Source: a virus. From it: a DNA stretch of 64,000 bases. Shown here piece after piece: positions 33,938 to 41,841 of the stretch. The DNA lies in IMG/VR virus record IMGVR_UViG_3300042511_000879, positions 124,001-188,000 of that record. The stretch is one strand, 5' to 3'. The notes beneath the pieces were generated by a model, which did not search any database, was not told the DNA's origin, and was given only the letters and a program-made list of their open reading frames with translations. The first letter of the stretch is position 1; every line of letters begins with the position of its first letter. The position numbers and the translations under genes were made by a program.

Positions 33938-34005
33938 TCGTTAGATTTATAATTTATATAGGTTTGGTCCTATTTGTTTCATTATATTTATTAACGATTT
34001 AAAAA

Positions 34006-34032
34006 CAAAAAAGACCTTAATTACTTAAGGTC
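34006..34032 (-). terminator. Intrinsic terminator
   Basis: Minus strand GACCTTAA-GTAA-TTAAGGTC followed by TTTTTTG, after the 34060-34344 gene. Confidence 0.8.
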
Positions 34033-34059
34033 TCCTAAAAATCTAATCCGGTCTGATTC

Positions 34060-34344
34060 TTATATAGAACCAGGCTGTAGTACTGAAATTGCTTTAGCAA
34101 TCATAACTGAATCTCTTACAGTAAGAGCTCCAGAAGATTGTGCCATTTGAGCAGCTTGGATTAATACATTTACTGCACCATTTTGGTCCATACCTTCAAT
34201 TTGATCGAAGATTGGGATGATTTCTTCAACACCAAGTCCATTTGTTGGGTTCTCAGCTTGAGGTCCTTCATTTACTAGAGCTGAATCTGGTCCAAATACT
34301 CTTTCAGATTCTGGATTTTGGTCTAATACACTTTGTTTTTCCAT
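34060..34344 (-). CDS. Small acidic protein, own promoter and terminator
   Basis: 94 residues. N-terminal Asn/Pro/Glu-rich segment, then helices (GAVNVLIQAAQMAQ, DSVMIAKAISVL). Preceded by an AT-rich leader with TATTATATAATA and followed by a strong terminator, so it is a single-gene unit, which suggests abundant expression such as a virion or host-takeover protein. No family recognised. Confidence 0.7.
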   Translation of the reverse strand: MEKQSVLDQNPESERVFGPDSALVNEGPQAENPTNGLGVEEIIPIFDQIEGMDQNGAVNVLIQAAQMAQSSGALTVRDSVMIAKAISVLQPGSI

Positions 34345-34399
34345 TTTGATTTGTTTTGATTTAAAATTATTATATAATATTTTTTAGGTTTGTTTCACC

Positions 34400-35296
34400 C
34401 TATAGTGATTTTAACATTTTAATTAATTCCGGCTGCGGTGACATGTCAGTCTTGTCGCGTCTTGTGTTTGTATGAGTCAACATCCCTTTCACCTTTCCGG
34501 CCCATGCATCTTTATTAAATTCAAATGCTTCATTTGGTGTTTTAGTGGTTAACCATTCAACAAGTCCTTTTTTGATATTAATACCATTACGGTCTTTAAT
34601 GAATAGTATAAGTTCTCTAAGTGCCTCGATTTGAGCCTCTGAATATTTATGGTGATATTGTGAACCTCTAAATTTGAATCCTAAGTCACAAACCTGGTCT
34701 GGATGTACAATTGTTCCAACATAAGTTTTAAATACATTTCCAACCTTTGTTAAAGGTCCAAAGTTACATACTTCAATCCCAACTGAATTATTATGCATAC
34801 TTTGAGAACCATTATCTCCTAAGTGGGCTGCAAATCCTCCATCTGGCATGCATTTTACAATAACACCATCGTATTTTGTACTTTTACCATTAACTGAAGG
34901 TCCTCCAATTAAAAACTCTGTTGCAATTTTACCTCTAGTATCATCATTCCATTGGTCTACTACGGCAATTGGATTTTCTCCTCCGGCAGTATGATGCAGG
35001 AATAAGTACTCAGGTTTATTAGGACCTGCATGGTACTCATCTTTGTCAAGATAATAAATATCGAAGGCATTTAATGTAATTTCACTGTCCAAATGTTTTT
35101 CAAGTTCAGCACCAAAAATTAATTTCTGCGTGGTTGGACCAACGAGTCCATCAATTGCCAATCCATGGCTCCCTTGAAAGTTCTTAACTGCTAAATCTGT
35201 TCCAGGTCCAAAGGTTCCATCAACTTTAACACCTAAGGCTTTTTGTAGCAACTTAACGTCTTCGCCACTATCTCCTCTTTTTAATAAATTTCTCAT
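34400..35296 (-). CDS. Endolysin: peptidoglycan-binding domain plus N-acetylmuramoyl-L-alanine amidase
   Basis: 298 residues. Residues 1-65 are a PG_binding_1 domain (RGDSGEDVKLLQKALGV, DGTFGPGTDLAVKNFQ, DGLVGPTT). Residues about 92-290 are an Amidase_2 (PGRP-like) domain with zinc-ligand candidates H101/H102 in LFLHHTAGG and a C-terminal H...RRDKTDMSPQ motif. It cleaves between MurNAc and the stem peptide. No signal peptide, so it should depend on a holin. Together with the 28876-29445 glucosaminidase and the 36708-36998 anchored protein it makes a lysis set. Confidence 0.9.
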   Translation of the reverse strand: MRNLLKRGDSGEDVKLLQKALGVKVDGTFGPGTDLAVKNFQGSHGLAIDGLVGPTTQKLIFGAELEKHLDSEITLNAFDIYYLDKDEYHAGPNKPEYLFLHHTAGGENPIAVVDQWNDDTRGKIATEFLIGGPSVNGKSTKYDGVIVKCMPDGGFAAHLGDNGSQSMHNNSVGIEVCNFGPLTKVGNVFKTYVGTIVHPDQVCDLGFKFRGSQYHHKYSEAQIEALRELILFIKDRNGINIKKGLVEWLTTKTPNEAFEFNKDAWAGKVKGMLTHTNTRRDKTDMSPQPELIKMLKSL

Positions 35297-35718
35297 TCTA
35301 ATATGTTTTTTAAATTATCTATACATTCTTGTACTTGGTTATAAATTGCATCAGGATTCTTATGTTCAAAAATACATCTATAAACTGTTTTATTAGACAT
35401 AAGATGAACTAATTCACATCTCATAATAAACTTTGGTTTTTTAAGTAGAAGTGGCTGTAAGTGAATTACATTCCAAATTTGGCTCTTGGCCTCTCCAATA
35501 AATCCACACTCAGTTACAACATTTGCAGTTAGTAAATACTCGTCACTTGATATTGAAGCAAATTTCTGAAGTTCTTTAATACCATTTGCAATTAAATAAA
35601 GCCTATATGCAGTTTGATAGGTTGAATCAAGAACTGCACGTAATGTTGTTGCATCTATTTTCTTACTAATGTATGGTTTTGGTAGTTTTACTTTTTCAAA
35701 TAGGACTTCAATTAGCAT
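35293..35718 (-). CDS. Hypothetical protein
   Basis: 141 residues, soluble, alpha/beta. Stop overlaps the endolysin start by 4 nt, so translation is coupled to lysis genes. No family recognised. Confidence 0.68.
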   Translation of the reverse strand: MLIEVLFEKVKLPKPYISKKIDATTLRAVLDSTYQTAYRLYLIANGIKELQKFASISSDEYLLTANVVTECGFIGEAKSQIWNVIHLQPLLLKKPKFIMRCELVHLMSNKTVYRCIFEHKNPDAIYNQVQECIDNLKNILE

Positions 35719-36515
35719 ACATTTTTTTCTTTAATAGATACAAAGTTTCTATGCGCGTTGTCATACACTTGCATAACATCAGGTGCGGTTACTGCTCGGG
35801 TTTCTCCAGTTCTAGCTATTAATCCGGATTCATCATTAACAATTATACGATCGATTTCGATAGGAGCACCTACTATTCCGTCGTACACATCTTCAATTAA
35901 ATCCTCTTCATCAATAAAATCTTCAAGAGAAGCCCTTTCCCATTCATCCATCTCTTCTTGTAAGTCATCATAAGATTCTACAACATTTCTCATTGATTCA
36001 ACCTGCTCTTCTACACTAACCTCTTCATGAAGTACTTCTAAGTCTTCAACCTGGGTTGGTGTTGTGACATCCTCTGGTTTAATATAGTCTACCAATGATT
36101 TTATAAACCCAAGTGCTACAAGCGGTAAGATTGCTCCAGAAACACCTGCAAGTAATCTTTTTTGTGCTATAGGTTCCCATTCTACGAGGTTAAATAATTC
36201 TACCCATCCCTGATAATCTTTAATGTTTGTATATGCGTAGTACATATTTCCTTGCATTTGCATTCCAGTGATTAAAATAAATAGACCCCATACTATGGTT
36301 TTATTCATTTTATCTAAGGTAATTAATGCAGCTAGAGATGCAGCAGCTCCTAATTCAAATCCAACTGCTAATGATATTGCTAACCATTCTGGATTTGATA
36401 GCCTAAAAAAGTCAACTACGTGTATTGTTGATATAATACTCACTAATAAATAAAGTGAAACGAATGTTCCAATTATAAATGTGTTAACTGTCTTGCTCTT
36501 TGTTGATTTCATCAT
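35712..36515 (-). CDS. Multi-pass membrane protein with acidic cytoplasmic tail
   Basis: 267 residues. Four hydrophobic segments at about 12-32, 44-65, 72-88 and 120-140, then a ~120-residue very acidic tail (DDLQEEMDEWERASLEDFIDEEDLIEDV in part). Overlaps both neighbours, within the lysis cluster. A holin is conceivable but this is larger than usual; function unassigned. Confidence 0.68.
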   Translation of the reverse strand: MMKSTKSKTVNTFIIGTFVSLYLLVSIISTIHVVDFFRLSNPEWLAISLAVGFELGAAASLAALITLDKMNKTIVWGLFILITGMQMQGNMYYAYTNIKDYQGWVELFNLVEWEPIAQKRLLAGVSGAILPLVALGFIKSLVDYIKPEDVTTPTQVEDLEVLHEEVSVEEQVESMRNVVESYDDLQEEMDEWERASLEDFIDEEDLIEDVYDGIVGAPIEIDRIIVNDESGLIARTGETRAVTAPDVMQVYDNAHRNFVSIKEKNVC

Positions 36516-36708
36516 CTTCTTGTTTTTTATAAAAAATCTTATTAACTAAAAGATCCGGATTATCTAAGGTCTCAGCTCGACCGGCACATCCACAATCTTC
36601 ATAACCCAGGGCCTTTGCAATCCTGTCGGCTGCAATGTCGGCTCTAACAAACCTGGCAGCTTTTGACAGGTCAGTTCCGAATCCGTGGGTTTTTTTCTCG
36701 ATAGCCAT
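36484..36708 (-). CDS. Small hypothetical protein with CGC motif
   Basis: 74 residues. A central ALGYEDCGCAGRAETLDNP segment with two close Cys may bind metal. N-terminus helical with Ala/Arg/Asp pattern. Overlaps its downstream neighbour by about 30 nt and touches the upstream one at one base. Confidence 0.65.
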   Translation of the reverse strand: MAIEKKTHGFGTDLSKAARFVRADIAADRIAKALGYEDCGCAGRAETLDNPDLLVNKIFYKKQEDDEINKEQDS

Positions 36709-36998
36709 TACTTAGATTTCTGCAATACTTCTATTTCTGCTTCGATTTGATTTTGTCTTTGAACATCCAGAATTTTTCTATCCGTTGCTTGTATCATTCG
36801 CTTCTCAGCGTTTAATCCTTCAATTTTAACATCTTTTGATGTTGGAAGTTGATTGATAATTTCAGTGTTTGCCTTATTAACTTTCTTTAAGGTTGTTACC
36901 TCAGAGTCAATACTACATGATTTAAAATATACAAGTACTAGTAGCACTGCAATAACTTTAAGACCATGTGTTGCAAAAAATTGATTAATTTTGTTCAT
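36708..36998 (-). CDS. Membrane-anchored coiled-coil protein, possible i-spanin
   Basis: 96 residues. One hydrophobic helix at about 12-28 (LKVIAVLLVLVYFKSCS), then a long charged coiled coil (TTLKKVNKANTEIINQL ... RKILDVQRQNQIEAEIEVLQ). This is the architecture of an inner-membrane spanin subunit, and it lies in the lysis cluster. FKSC could also be a poor lipobox. No matching outer-membrane partner is obvious nearby. Confidence 0.65.
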   Translation of the reverse strand: MNKINQFFATHGLKVIAVLLVLVYFKSCSIDSEVTTLKKVNKANTEIINQLPTSKDVKIEGLNAEKRMIQATDRKILDVQRQNQIEAEIEVLQKSK

Positions 36999-37071
36999 AA
37001 TTGTTAATTTTGTTATTTATTATTTATCTCTTTTATTTTTGCAGGAGTTAGGGATTATATTAAGAATCGGT

Positions 37072-37746
37072 CTATTGTTTCTTTTTACAATTGTCAAAAT
37101 GCCATCTAACCATTGCTGCTTTATTGCCAATTCTATTACAATGTATGCATTTTGCAGTTTTCACAATTGATTGACCTTTAATCCAACCTTTAGGTACTTC
37201 ATCAATATTTTTGAATCTCCTATTCTCTTTGGTATTTGGGTCATGATAAACATTTACTCCTGTATTTAATTCTCTTAAATATTCTTTAAACTCTTCAGAG
37301 GGTTTATAATCAAACTCTAATTGTTTTTTCTTGATTTTAGCTTTGGTTTCTTCAGACATTTTATTTCCCTTACAATAAGTATTTCCAAGATGTGCTTGCC
37401 TTAACTTTTCTCTAGTTTCTAATGAATATGGGCCATTCCAATCAAATCCGGAGCTTGTTTGCTTTGATTTATTGTAAAAAGATTCATTTATTCCTACATT
37501 AAATTTAGTATGTAGTTTAATCTCAAGTTGCATTGCTTCTTTTCGTGAATTAAACACAGAGACAATAACATATTTATAATCTTGAGGATTGTTCTTCTGG
37601 TCATTTCTGAATTCTTTGTCTGATGCGCTTGAAAAATACTTGACACCTAAATCTTTACATGGCTCTATATTTGAACTCCTTGTGCCGTAATAATGTTTGT
37701 TGAGTTTTGTGTTGGTAATCCTATACACATAGTGATATTTGTTCAT
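37072..37746 (-). CDS. GIY-YIG homing endonuclease with NUMOD3 and zinc finger
   Basis: 224 residues. GIY-YIG nuclease at 1-90: YHYVYRITNTKLNKHYYGT, an Arg in the helix after FSS, and Glu of LEIKLHTKF as metal ligand. NUMOD3-like DNA-binding region at 105-150 (SLETREKLRQAHLGN, MSEETKAKIKKKQ). C-terminal finger CIHC...HFDNC, related to the end of the thyA-linked endonuclease. Free-standing selfish gene between lysis and peptidase genes. Confidence 0.85.
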   Translation of the reverse strand: MNKYHYVYRITNTKLNKHYYGTRSSNIEPCKDLGVKYFSSASDKEFRNDQKNNPQDYKYVIVSVFNSRKEAMQLEIKLHTKFNVGINESFYNKSKQTSSGFDWNGPYSLETREKLRQAHLGNTYCKGNKMSEETKAKIKKKQLEFDYKPSEEFKEYLRELNTGVNVYHDPNTKENRRFKNIDEVPKGWIKGQSIVKTAKCIHCNRIGNKAAMVRWHFDNCKKKQ

Positions 37747-37763
37747 AATTTTAAAATATATTT

Positions 37764-37780
37764 AGTCGTTATAATATATA
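37764..37780 (-). promoter_or_regulatory. Late-type promoter motif
   Basis: Minus strand AAAGATATATATTATAA, 20-30 nt before the endonuclease start. Confidence 0.35.
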
Positions 37781-37876
37781 TCTTTATTTTTTATGAAGCT
37801 TAAAAGAAAGGTCCTTGGATATGAACATGAAATAAGAGAACGACCAAATATATCTTTCTACCAAAGACCTTATAAA

Positions 37877-38983
37877 TTATTTGTTATTTATTTCTTTTAT
37901 CTTTTCAGGTGTTAATGCCTTTAAGAATTCAACATATAATCGTATGGCATATTTAACATCGTTCTTGTGACACATTTCTACAGTGGTATGCATGTATCTT
38001 AGTGGAGTTGCCAAGATTGCAGTTGGTGTACCCTCTAAAAAGAAGGACATTGTATCATTACCCATTGAACCGACTGTTAATTGAACTGGAATCTTAGCCT
38101 CTTTTGCAACCTCTCTTAACATTTTGTTAATTTTTCGGTGATTTTGTGCAGTGTACTCTAAACATGGACCTTCTCCACCTTTATTATCTCCATCTTTTGC
38201 TTTATCTATTTTAGGAGTATCAGTTGCATGGCAAACATCATGCACTAGGGCCAAATCAGCTTTAAGTGTTTTTGCAATTAAAGTGGCTCCATGTAATCCT
38301 ACCTCCTCTTGAACTGAATTAACTACATATAAATCATAAGGTAAATATGCATCCTCTTCTACCAGTTTTCTTAGGGCTTCAGCAATAATATAACCACCAA
38401 TCTTGTTGTCTAATGAACGTCCAACATAATAGTTTCCAATCTCTTCTAATTGAGTGTCAAATGTGATTAAGTTTCCAATTTCAACTCCAGCTTTTACAAC
38501 AGCCTCCTTGTCTTTAAGACCCATATCAACCCATAGTTCCTCTGGACTGTAACCCATCGAAGTGTATTCTTTTCGGGTATGAATTGCTGGCCATCCAAAA
38601 AGTCCTCTTAATTTTCTACCATCATGAGTGTGTATCATTACCGTTTTAGAAGGTGCAATCATATTGTCGCTTCCACCATGTCTTTTTACCCGGATCATTC
38701 CATCACTGTCGATGTTTGTAATAATCCATGCAATTTCATCACAATGCGCTTCAATTACAACTTTAGGAGTCCATGGCTCTAAACCTTGTCCAGATTTTGT
38801 TTTTCCGCGGAAGACTGCATAAGCCGTACCATACGCATCAATTTTTACATTTCCATTTACTAATGGTCTAACATAATCCAACCAGATCTTTTGACCCTCT
38901 CCTTCTTGGGCTACTGGAGCGTACGCATTAAGGTAGTTATATAAGAACTCCTTATTTTTCTTCAATTGTTTTGTTTTCTTCAT
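37877..38983 (-). CDS. M42-family metallo-aminopeptidase
   Basis: 368 residues, full length for the family. Two-metal ligands: H80 and D82 in EAHCDE, D192 in GRSLDNKIGG, E226/E227 in SVQEEVGLHGA, D249 in LVHDVCH and H332 in RYMHTTVEM. M42 enzymes are tetrahedral aminopeptidases (glutamyl aminopeptidase, TET) that degrade peptides. Phage versions are rare. It could recycle peptides made by host proteolysis or by head maturation, or trim a specific target. Its start overlaps the nuclease gene by 32 nt. Confidence 0.88.
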   Translation of the reverse strand: MKKTKQLKKNKEFLYNYLNAYAPVAQEGEGQKIWLDYVRPLVNGNVKIDAYGTAYAVFRGKTKSGQGLEPWTPKVVIEAHCDEIAWIITNIDSDGMIRVKRHGGSDNMIAPSKTVMIHTHDGRKLRGLFGWPAIHTRKEYTSMGYSPEELWVDMGLKDKEAVVKAGVEIGNLITFDTQLEEIGNYYVGRSLDNKIGGYIIAEALRKLVEEDAYLPYDLYVVNSVQEEVGLHGATLIAKTLKADLALVHDVCHATDTPKIDKAKDGDNKGGEGPCLEYTAQNHRKINKMLREVAKEAKIPVQLTVGSMGNDTMSFFLEGTPTAILATPLRYMHTTVEMCHKNDVKYAIRLYVEFLKALTPEKIKEINNK

Positions 38984-39716
38984 TATATTGATTTAATCGT
39001 TTCATAAATTCTTTAAAGTAATGTTTTATGTCACTTTGTGTTAGTGTAAATATTTGGGGTTTGTCTTCTAGTTCATTAGCAATCCATACTTCTCCTCCAC
39101 TCGGTACATTTCCAGTACGTTCCCAAAATGCGATTGCATATCCTGCGACTTGAAGGAAATAATCTTCTATCCACTCGTCCCGTTTAGGCTTTCGACTATT
39201 CTTATAGTCTATGATTAAGATTTTGTTTCCAACCATTTCGGAAGCATTATCAAGAGTTCCGGCGTAACCTCGGCCTGACCATATAAATTTCTCAGCGGCA
39301 AGTACCTTAACAACCCTATCAAAAAAATCAGGATGGTGTGTCCAGAACTTCAGAAAGAATTCCCAACCAGCCTTCAACCATGTTTCCCCTAAGGGATCCT
39401 CATTGAACTGGTTGACTTCAATATCCGTCTTTGATATGAATATCAATTGAGATAGTCGTTGATTCGGTGTACCTTGGAGTCCTTTGTATAATTCTAGAAG
39501 ACGGTGCATTATAGTTCCTCGATTCATCGATAGATTTGAGATTCTATCTGCTTCCTCATGTCCAATCTTGTTTCGCCATTCATCAAGTCCACTTTGGTCT
39601 TTTGTATTTCCAAGAATTGTCGTCATACTTGGATAGGTTCCAAGTACAAGTCCATTTGTGGTTACTCTGTAATATCTACGGCCATTGATTTCTACCCGTT
39701 CAATAGATTCTTCCAT
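38952..39716 (-). CDS. PD-(D/E)XK exonuclease (RecB/MGME1/Cas4-like)
   Basis: 254 residues from the ATG at 39716, which overlaps the previous stop (TAATG); a longer in-frame form to 39803 would lie inside the neighbour. Nuclease core: RGTIMHRLLELYKG near 65, YAGTLDNASEMVGNKILIIDYKN at about 168-190 (D and D-Y-K of the PD-(D/E)XK site), and QVAGYAIAFWE (QxxxY motif). This set is typical of RecB-like single-strand exonucleases including MGME1. Likely DNA recombination or host DNA degradation. Confidence 0.83.
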   Translation of the reverse strand: MEESIERVEINGRRYYRVTTNGLVLGTYPSMTTILGNTKDQSGLDEWRNKIGHEEADRISNLSMNRGTIMHRLLELYKGLQGTPNQRLSQLIFISKTDIEVNQFNEDPLGETWLKAGWEFFLKFWTHHPDFFDRVVKVLAAEKFIWSGRGYAGTLDNASEMVGNKILIIDYKNSRKPKRDEWIEDYFLQVAGYAIAFWERTGNVPSGGEVWIANELEDKPQIFTLTQSDIKHYFKEFMKRLNQYNEENKTIEEK

Positions 39717-40138
39717 TAAAACATGGAAATTATCCAATTGATAAAATATCCAACTCCTGTTAGGATTCCGGCAAATAATAAGTTTCTGACAACGGCAGTC
39801 CATGTAAAGTAATCATTGTCAGGATACAGTACAACAAGATACTGTGCACTTCCTTCAATTTTACTTATTTCAGGGTATGAAAGGTCTGAAAGTCCGTATT
39901 TGATTAGAATATCATTGATAGGTCCCAATTGTTGAAATACTATCGATTGTTGTACCAAGTCTGGTTGACCTAAAAACTCATTTTGAATTTCTACAACACC
40001 ATAGATTCGACCAATCATGTCAACTCTAAGTCCGGCAGCGGTAAGTTCTGGCTCAACGGCCTTAACTGCTTTATAAAATTTTCTTGTAATCCATGCCTCT
40101 TTAAAGAATCGAGGCCAATATAATAGTGCATTTTTCAT
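39716..40138 (-). CDS. Hypothetical protein with C-terminal membrane helix
   Basis: 140 residues. Soluble alpha/beta N-terminal part and a C-terminal hydrophobic stretch at about 118-138 (LLFAGILTGVGYFINWII). Possibly tail-anchored. First gene of the nuclease-peptidase unit, transcribed after the strong terminator at 40188-40216. Confidence 0.68.
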   Translation of the reverse strand: MKNALLYWPRFFKEAWITRKFYKAVKAVEPELTAAGLRVDMIGRIYGVVEIQNEFLGQPDLVQQSIVFQQLGPINDILIKYGLSDLSYPEISKIEGSAQYLVVLYPDNDYFTWTAVVRNLLFAGILTGVGYFINWIISMF

Positions 40139-40187
40139 AGTGCTAATTTTTATATTTATATTCTATATTTTAGATTTGTTTCTAAAT

Positions 40188-40216
40188 TAAAAAAGGGACC
40201 CTTTACAGAGTCCCTT
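40188..40216 (-). terminator. Intrinsic terminator after the RNA genes
   Basis: Minus strand AAGGGACTC-TGTAAAG-GGTCCCTT then TTTTTT, 8-40 nt downstream of the structured RNA at 40225-40455. Confidence 0.8.
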
Positions 40217-40224
40217 TAGTTTTG

Positions 40225-40455
40225 GGTAGGTCAGAGGCCTTCTGCCTACCGAGACCTTGTCGTTGCCACAACAGCAGAGCGTACCAAGACACTTTGTTTT
40301 TAGAAGGTCACCAACATCACCTTCAGTGGTAGCTTTAGGAATACTTATCTATTCCAAGGTTTCGAATTCTTTTATGTCTTGTTCTGAAAGACTCAACGAC
40401 TGTTTCATCGTTACCGCACGCCACTACTTGATACCTCAACGCGAACTGGTTTTAA
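40225..40455 (-). ncRNA. Candidate structured non-coding RNA next to tRNA-Leu
   Basis: A 230-nt, relatively GC-rich segment with no good gene. Stem-loops on the minus strand: GGAATA-GATAAG-TATTCC (40355-40338), GAAGGT...ACCTTC (40324-40303), GTTG-TGG-CAAC near 40265, and GGTAGG-CAGA-AGGCC-TCTG-A-CCTACC (40250-40225), followed by a terminator. T4 encodes small stable RNAs C and D of unknown role in its tRNA cluster; this could be an analogue. An alternative reading is a short peptide gene interrupted by TAG at about 40352. Confidence 0.5.
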
Positions 40456-40460
40456 GATTG

Positions 40461-40540
40461 TAGGCCGAAAGGGAGTCGAACCCTCACGCATAAGCGTCAC
40501 CGTTTAAGGATGATGTGTCTACCATTCCACCACCGGCCTA
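40461..40540 (-). tRNA. tRNA-Leu (anticodon UAA)
   Basis: Acceptor arms TAGGCCG / CGGCCTA; D arm with GGTGGAATGGTAGACAC, the class II type; anticodon arm TCATC-CTTAAAC-GGTGA with loop anticodon TAA; long variable arm CGC-TTAT-GCG; T arm with GTTCGACT. CCA is not encoded, which fits the phage CCA-adding enzyme. Confidence 0.85.
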
Positions 40541-40617
40541 AATTTACAGGATAACTGTTTGTTTGAATTACAGTCAAAGTTTTTTAGTTTGCTGAACGTA
40601 TCCTTTAAAATATTGTT

Positions 40618-40794
40618 TTAAGCATTTTTAGCTTCAGAGATATGAGTTCTCACATCTTGAGCCAAAGTCTTAATAGTTTGCATTGCTTTACGAACTCTTG
40701 TTCCAGCAGCGCCATTTTGTTTTTCTTCAAATTTAGCAGCATCTACTCTAATAGAATCAACAGCCTCTACGATTTGATTTAATAAATCTTCCAT
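40618..40794 (-). CDS. Histone H1-like (Hc1-type) DNA-binding protein
   Basis: 58 residues. The core KQNGAAGTRVRKAMQTIKTLAQDVR matches the small Hc1/histone-H1-like proteins of Bacteroidota (pattern GN-AAGTRVRKGMQELK-LAQ). ATG at 40794, TAA at 40618. These proteins bind DNA non-specifically through a basic helix. Phage use could be genome compaction, silencing or takeover of the host nucleoid. A late-type motif lies about 25-35 nt upstream. Confidence 0.8.
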   Translation of the reverse strand: MEDLLNQIVEAVDSIRVDAAKFEEKQNGAAGTRVRKAMQTIKTLAQDVRTHISEAKNA

Positions 40795-40816
40795 TGTTAT
40801 AGTTTTTAAATTTAGA

Positions 40817-40830
40817 TGTTATATATCCCT
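40817..40830 (-). promoter_or_regulatory. Late-type promoter motif before histone-like gene
   Basis: Minus strand GGGATATATAACAT, 23-36 nt upstream of the start. Confidence 0.4.
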
Positions 40831-40843
40831 TTTAAATAATGTT

Positions 40844-41056
40844 TCAAAAATTAGATGGTTTTCCATCAACTAAGATTGAAATAACCGGCTCATCGCTATT
40901 TGATGTTATGTATTTAACATAGGCCTTTGGGTTCTTAATGTTATCATACACTTTAATTCTGGTTGCATAATGAACCTCAACTACACTTCCACCTGGGATG
41001 GCTGATTGCGGGTTAGTTCGGAATTCTTGTCCGACAAATACTTTATTCTTTTCCAT
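40844..41056 (-). CDS. Small hypothetical protein
   Basis: 70 residues, beta-rich (SVVEVHYATRIKVYDNI, PVISILVDGKPSNF). Start overlaps its neighbour by 14 nt. No family recognised. Confidence 0.6.
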   Translation of the reverse strand: MEKNKVFVGQEFRTNPQSAIPGGSVVEVHYATRIKVYDNIKNPKAYVKYITSNSDEPVISILVDGKPSNF

Positions 41057-41285
41057 TTATTACTACTTTTCTAATTCTGTTAAATAATTTTTCAAGGTCT
41101 TCTATAGAATCTACTGACCATTTTTTGGTTTTAAGGACAAAGAAACAATCATTATCTCGGTCAATTCCAAGACTTGAACGGGCTTCGATTTCTAGGAATT
41201 CAAACTCATCAGGGTCAGATATACAATTACCATCTTGTGAGAAACGGAATGATGCCTCTTCTAATATTAATCCTTGTTCTTCCAT
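41043..41285 (-). CDS. Small hypothetical protein
   Basis: 80 residues, acidic, beta N-terminal half and a C-terminal helix (SIEDLEKLFNRIRKVV). In a run of five short co-directional genes before DNA ligase. Function unknown. Confidence 0.6.
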   Translation of the reverse strand: MEEQGLILEEASFRFSQDGNCISDPDEFEFLEIEARSSLGIDRDNDCFFVLKTKKWSVDSIEDLEKLFNRIRKVVINGKE

Positions 41286-41286
41286 G

Positions 41287-41502
41287 TTATTTCTTTTGTT
41301 TTAATTTCATGCTCTTAGGCTCACTAATAATTTTTAGGTATGATGCCTTGTCTTTTAGACACTTTGTACAATAAGGCGCATAATATTCGTCATGATTATC
41401 TTCGACTCCTCGATGCGATTTCCTGGAAACTGTGTAAAGGTCCTTGCTAGGAAAATCATCCAAGCAGTTTGTACATATTGTAAGTGATACTTCTCTTGCC
41501 AT
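41287..41502 (-). CDS. Small zinc-ribbon-like protein
   Basis: 71 residues. CTNCLDDF and PYCTKCLKD supply two CxxC pairs about 33 residues apart, a treble-clef or zinc-ribbon pattern. Basic C-terminus. Could bind nucleic acid or a host protein; no family named. Confidence 0.65.
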   Translation of the reverse strand: MAREVSLTICTNCLDDFPSKDLYTVSRKSHRGVEDNHDEYYAPYCTKCLKDKASYLKIISEPKSMKLKQKK

Positions 41503-41503
41503 A

Positions 41504-41836
41504 TTATTCGGTATAAAATGATTTAACTTTCTTTACATATCCTTGTTTGTAGCCAACAATAGTTCCTTCATCGTTTTCCTCATAACTCCAAGTAGGAACA
41601 GGTTCGGTGTTGAGATATGAACGTAGGTCTCGATGATGTACCTTTCCATGAATTGCATTATGCGCCGGATGTGACTCAATGAATGCTCCATCCATACGAT
41701 TCCAAAATACTTTAGATTGGTGTGGACTTCCAGTCTCCCAAGGTAACCAAACCTCAACAGTATCTCCATCATAAATCATTTTGCCAAAAGAATCTCTTCC
41801 TATCCAATATGCTTTCTTATAGTGTCTAATTGTCAT
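41504..41836 (-). CDS. Hypothetical protein (YopX-like pattern)
   Basis: 110 residues. GKMIYDGDTVEVWLPW, a later VFWNRMDGAFI and a His-rich loop recall the YopX-like small beta domain found in phages, but the match is loose. Function unknown. Confidence 0.6.
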   Translation of the reverse strand: MTIRHYKKAYWIGRDSFGKMIYDGDTVEVWLPWETGSPHQSKVFWNRMDGAFIESHPAHNAIHGKVHHRDLRSYLNTEPVPTWSYEENDEGTIVGYKQGYVKKVKSFYTE

Positions 41837-41841
41837 CTTAA

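Noticed and set aside
37790-37912. 40-residue plus-strand frame between endonuclease and peptidase genes
   Set aside because: It would be the only plus-strand gene, runs into the M42 gene and has no recognisable features.
40225-40411. Amber-interrupted minus-strand peptide in the structured RNA
   Set aside because: The TAG interrupts it early and the frame would run through the terminator hairpin; an RNA gene explains the composition better.
40257-40463. 68-residue plus-strand frame over the structured RNA
   Set aside because: Opposite to all other genes and over a chain of hairpins.
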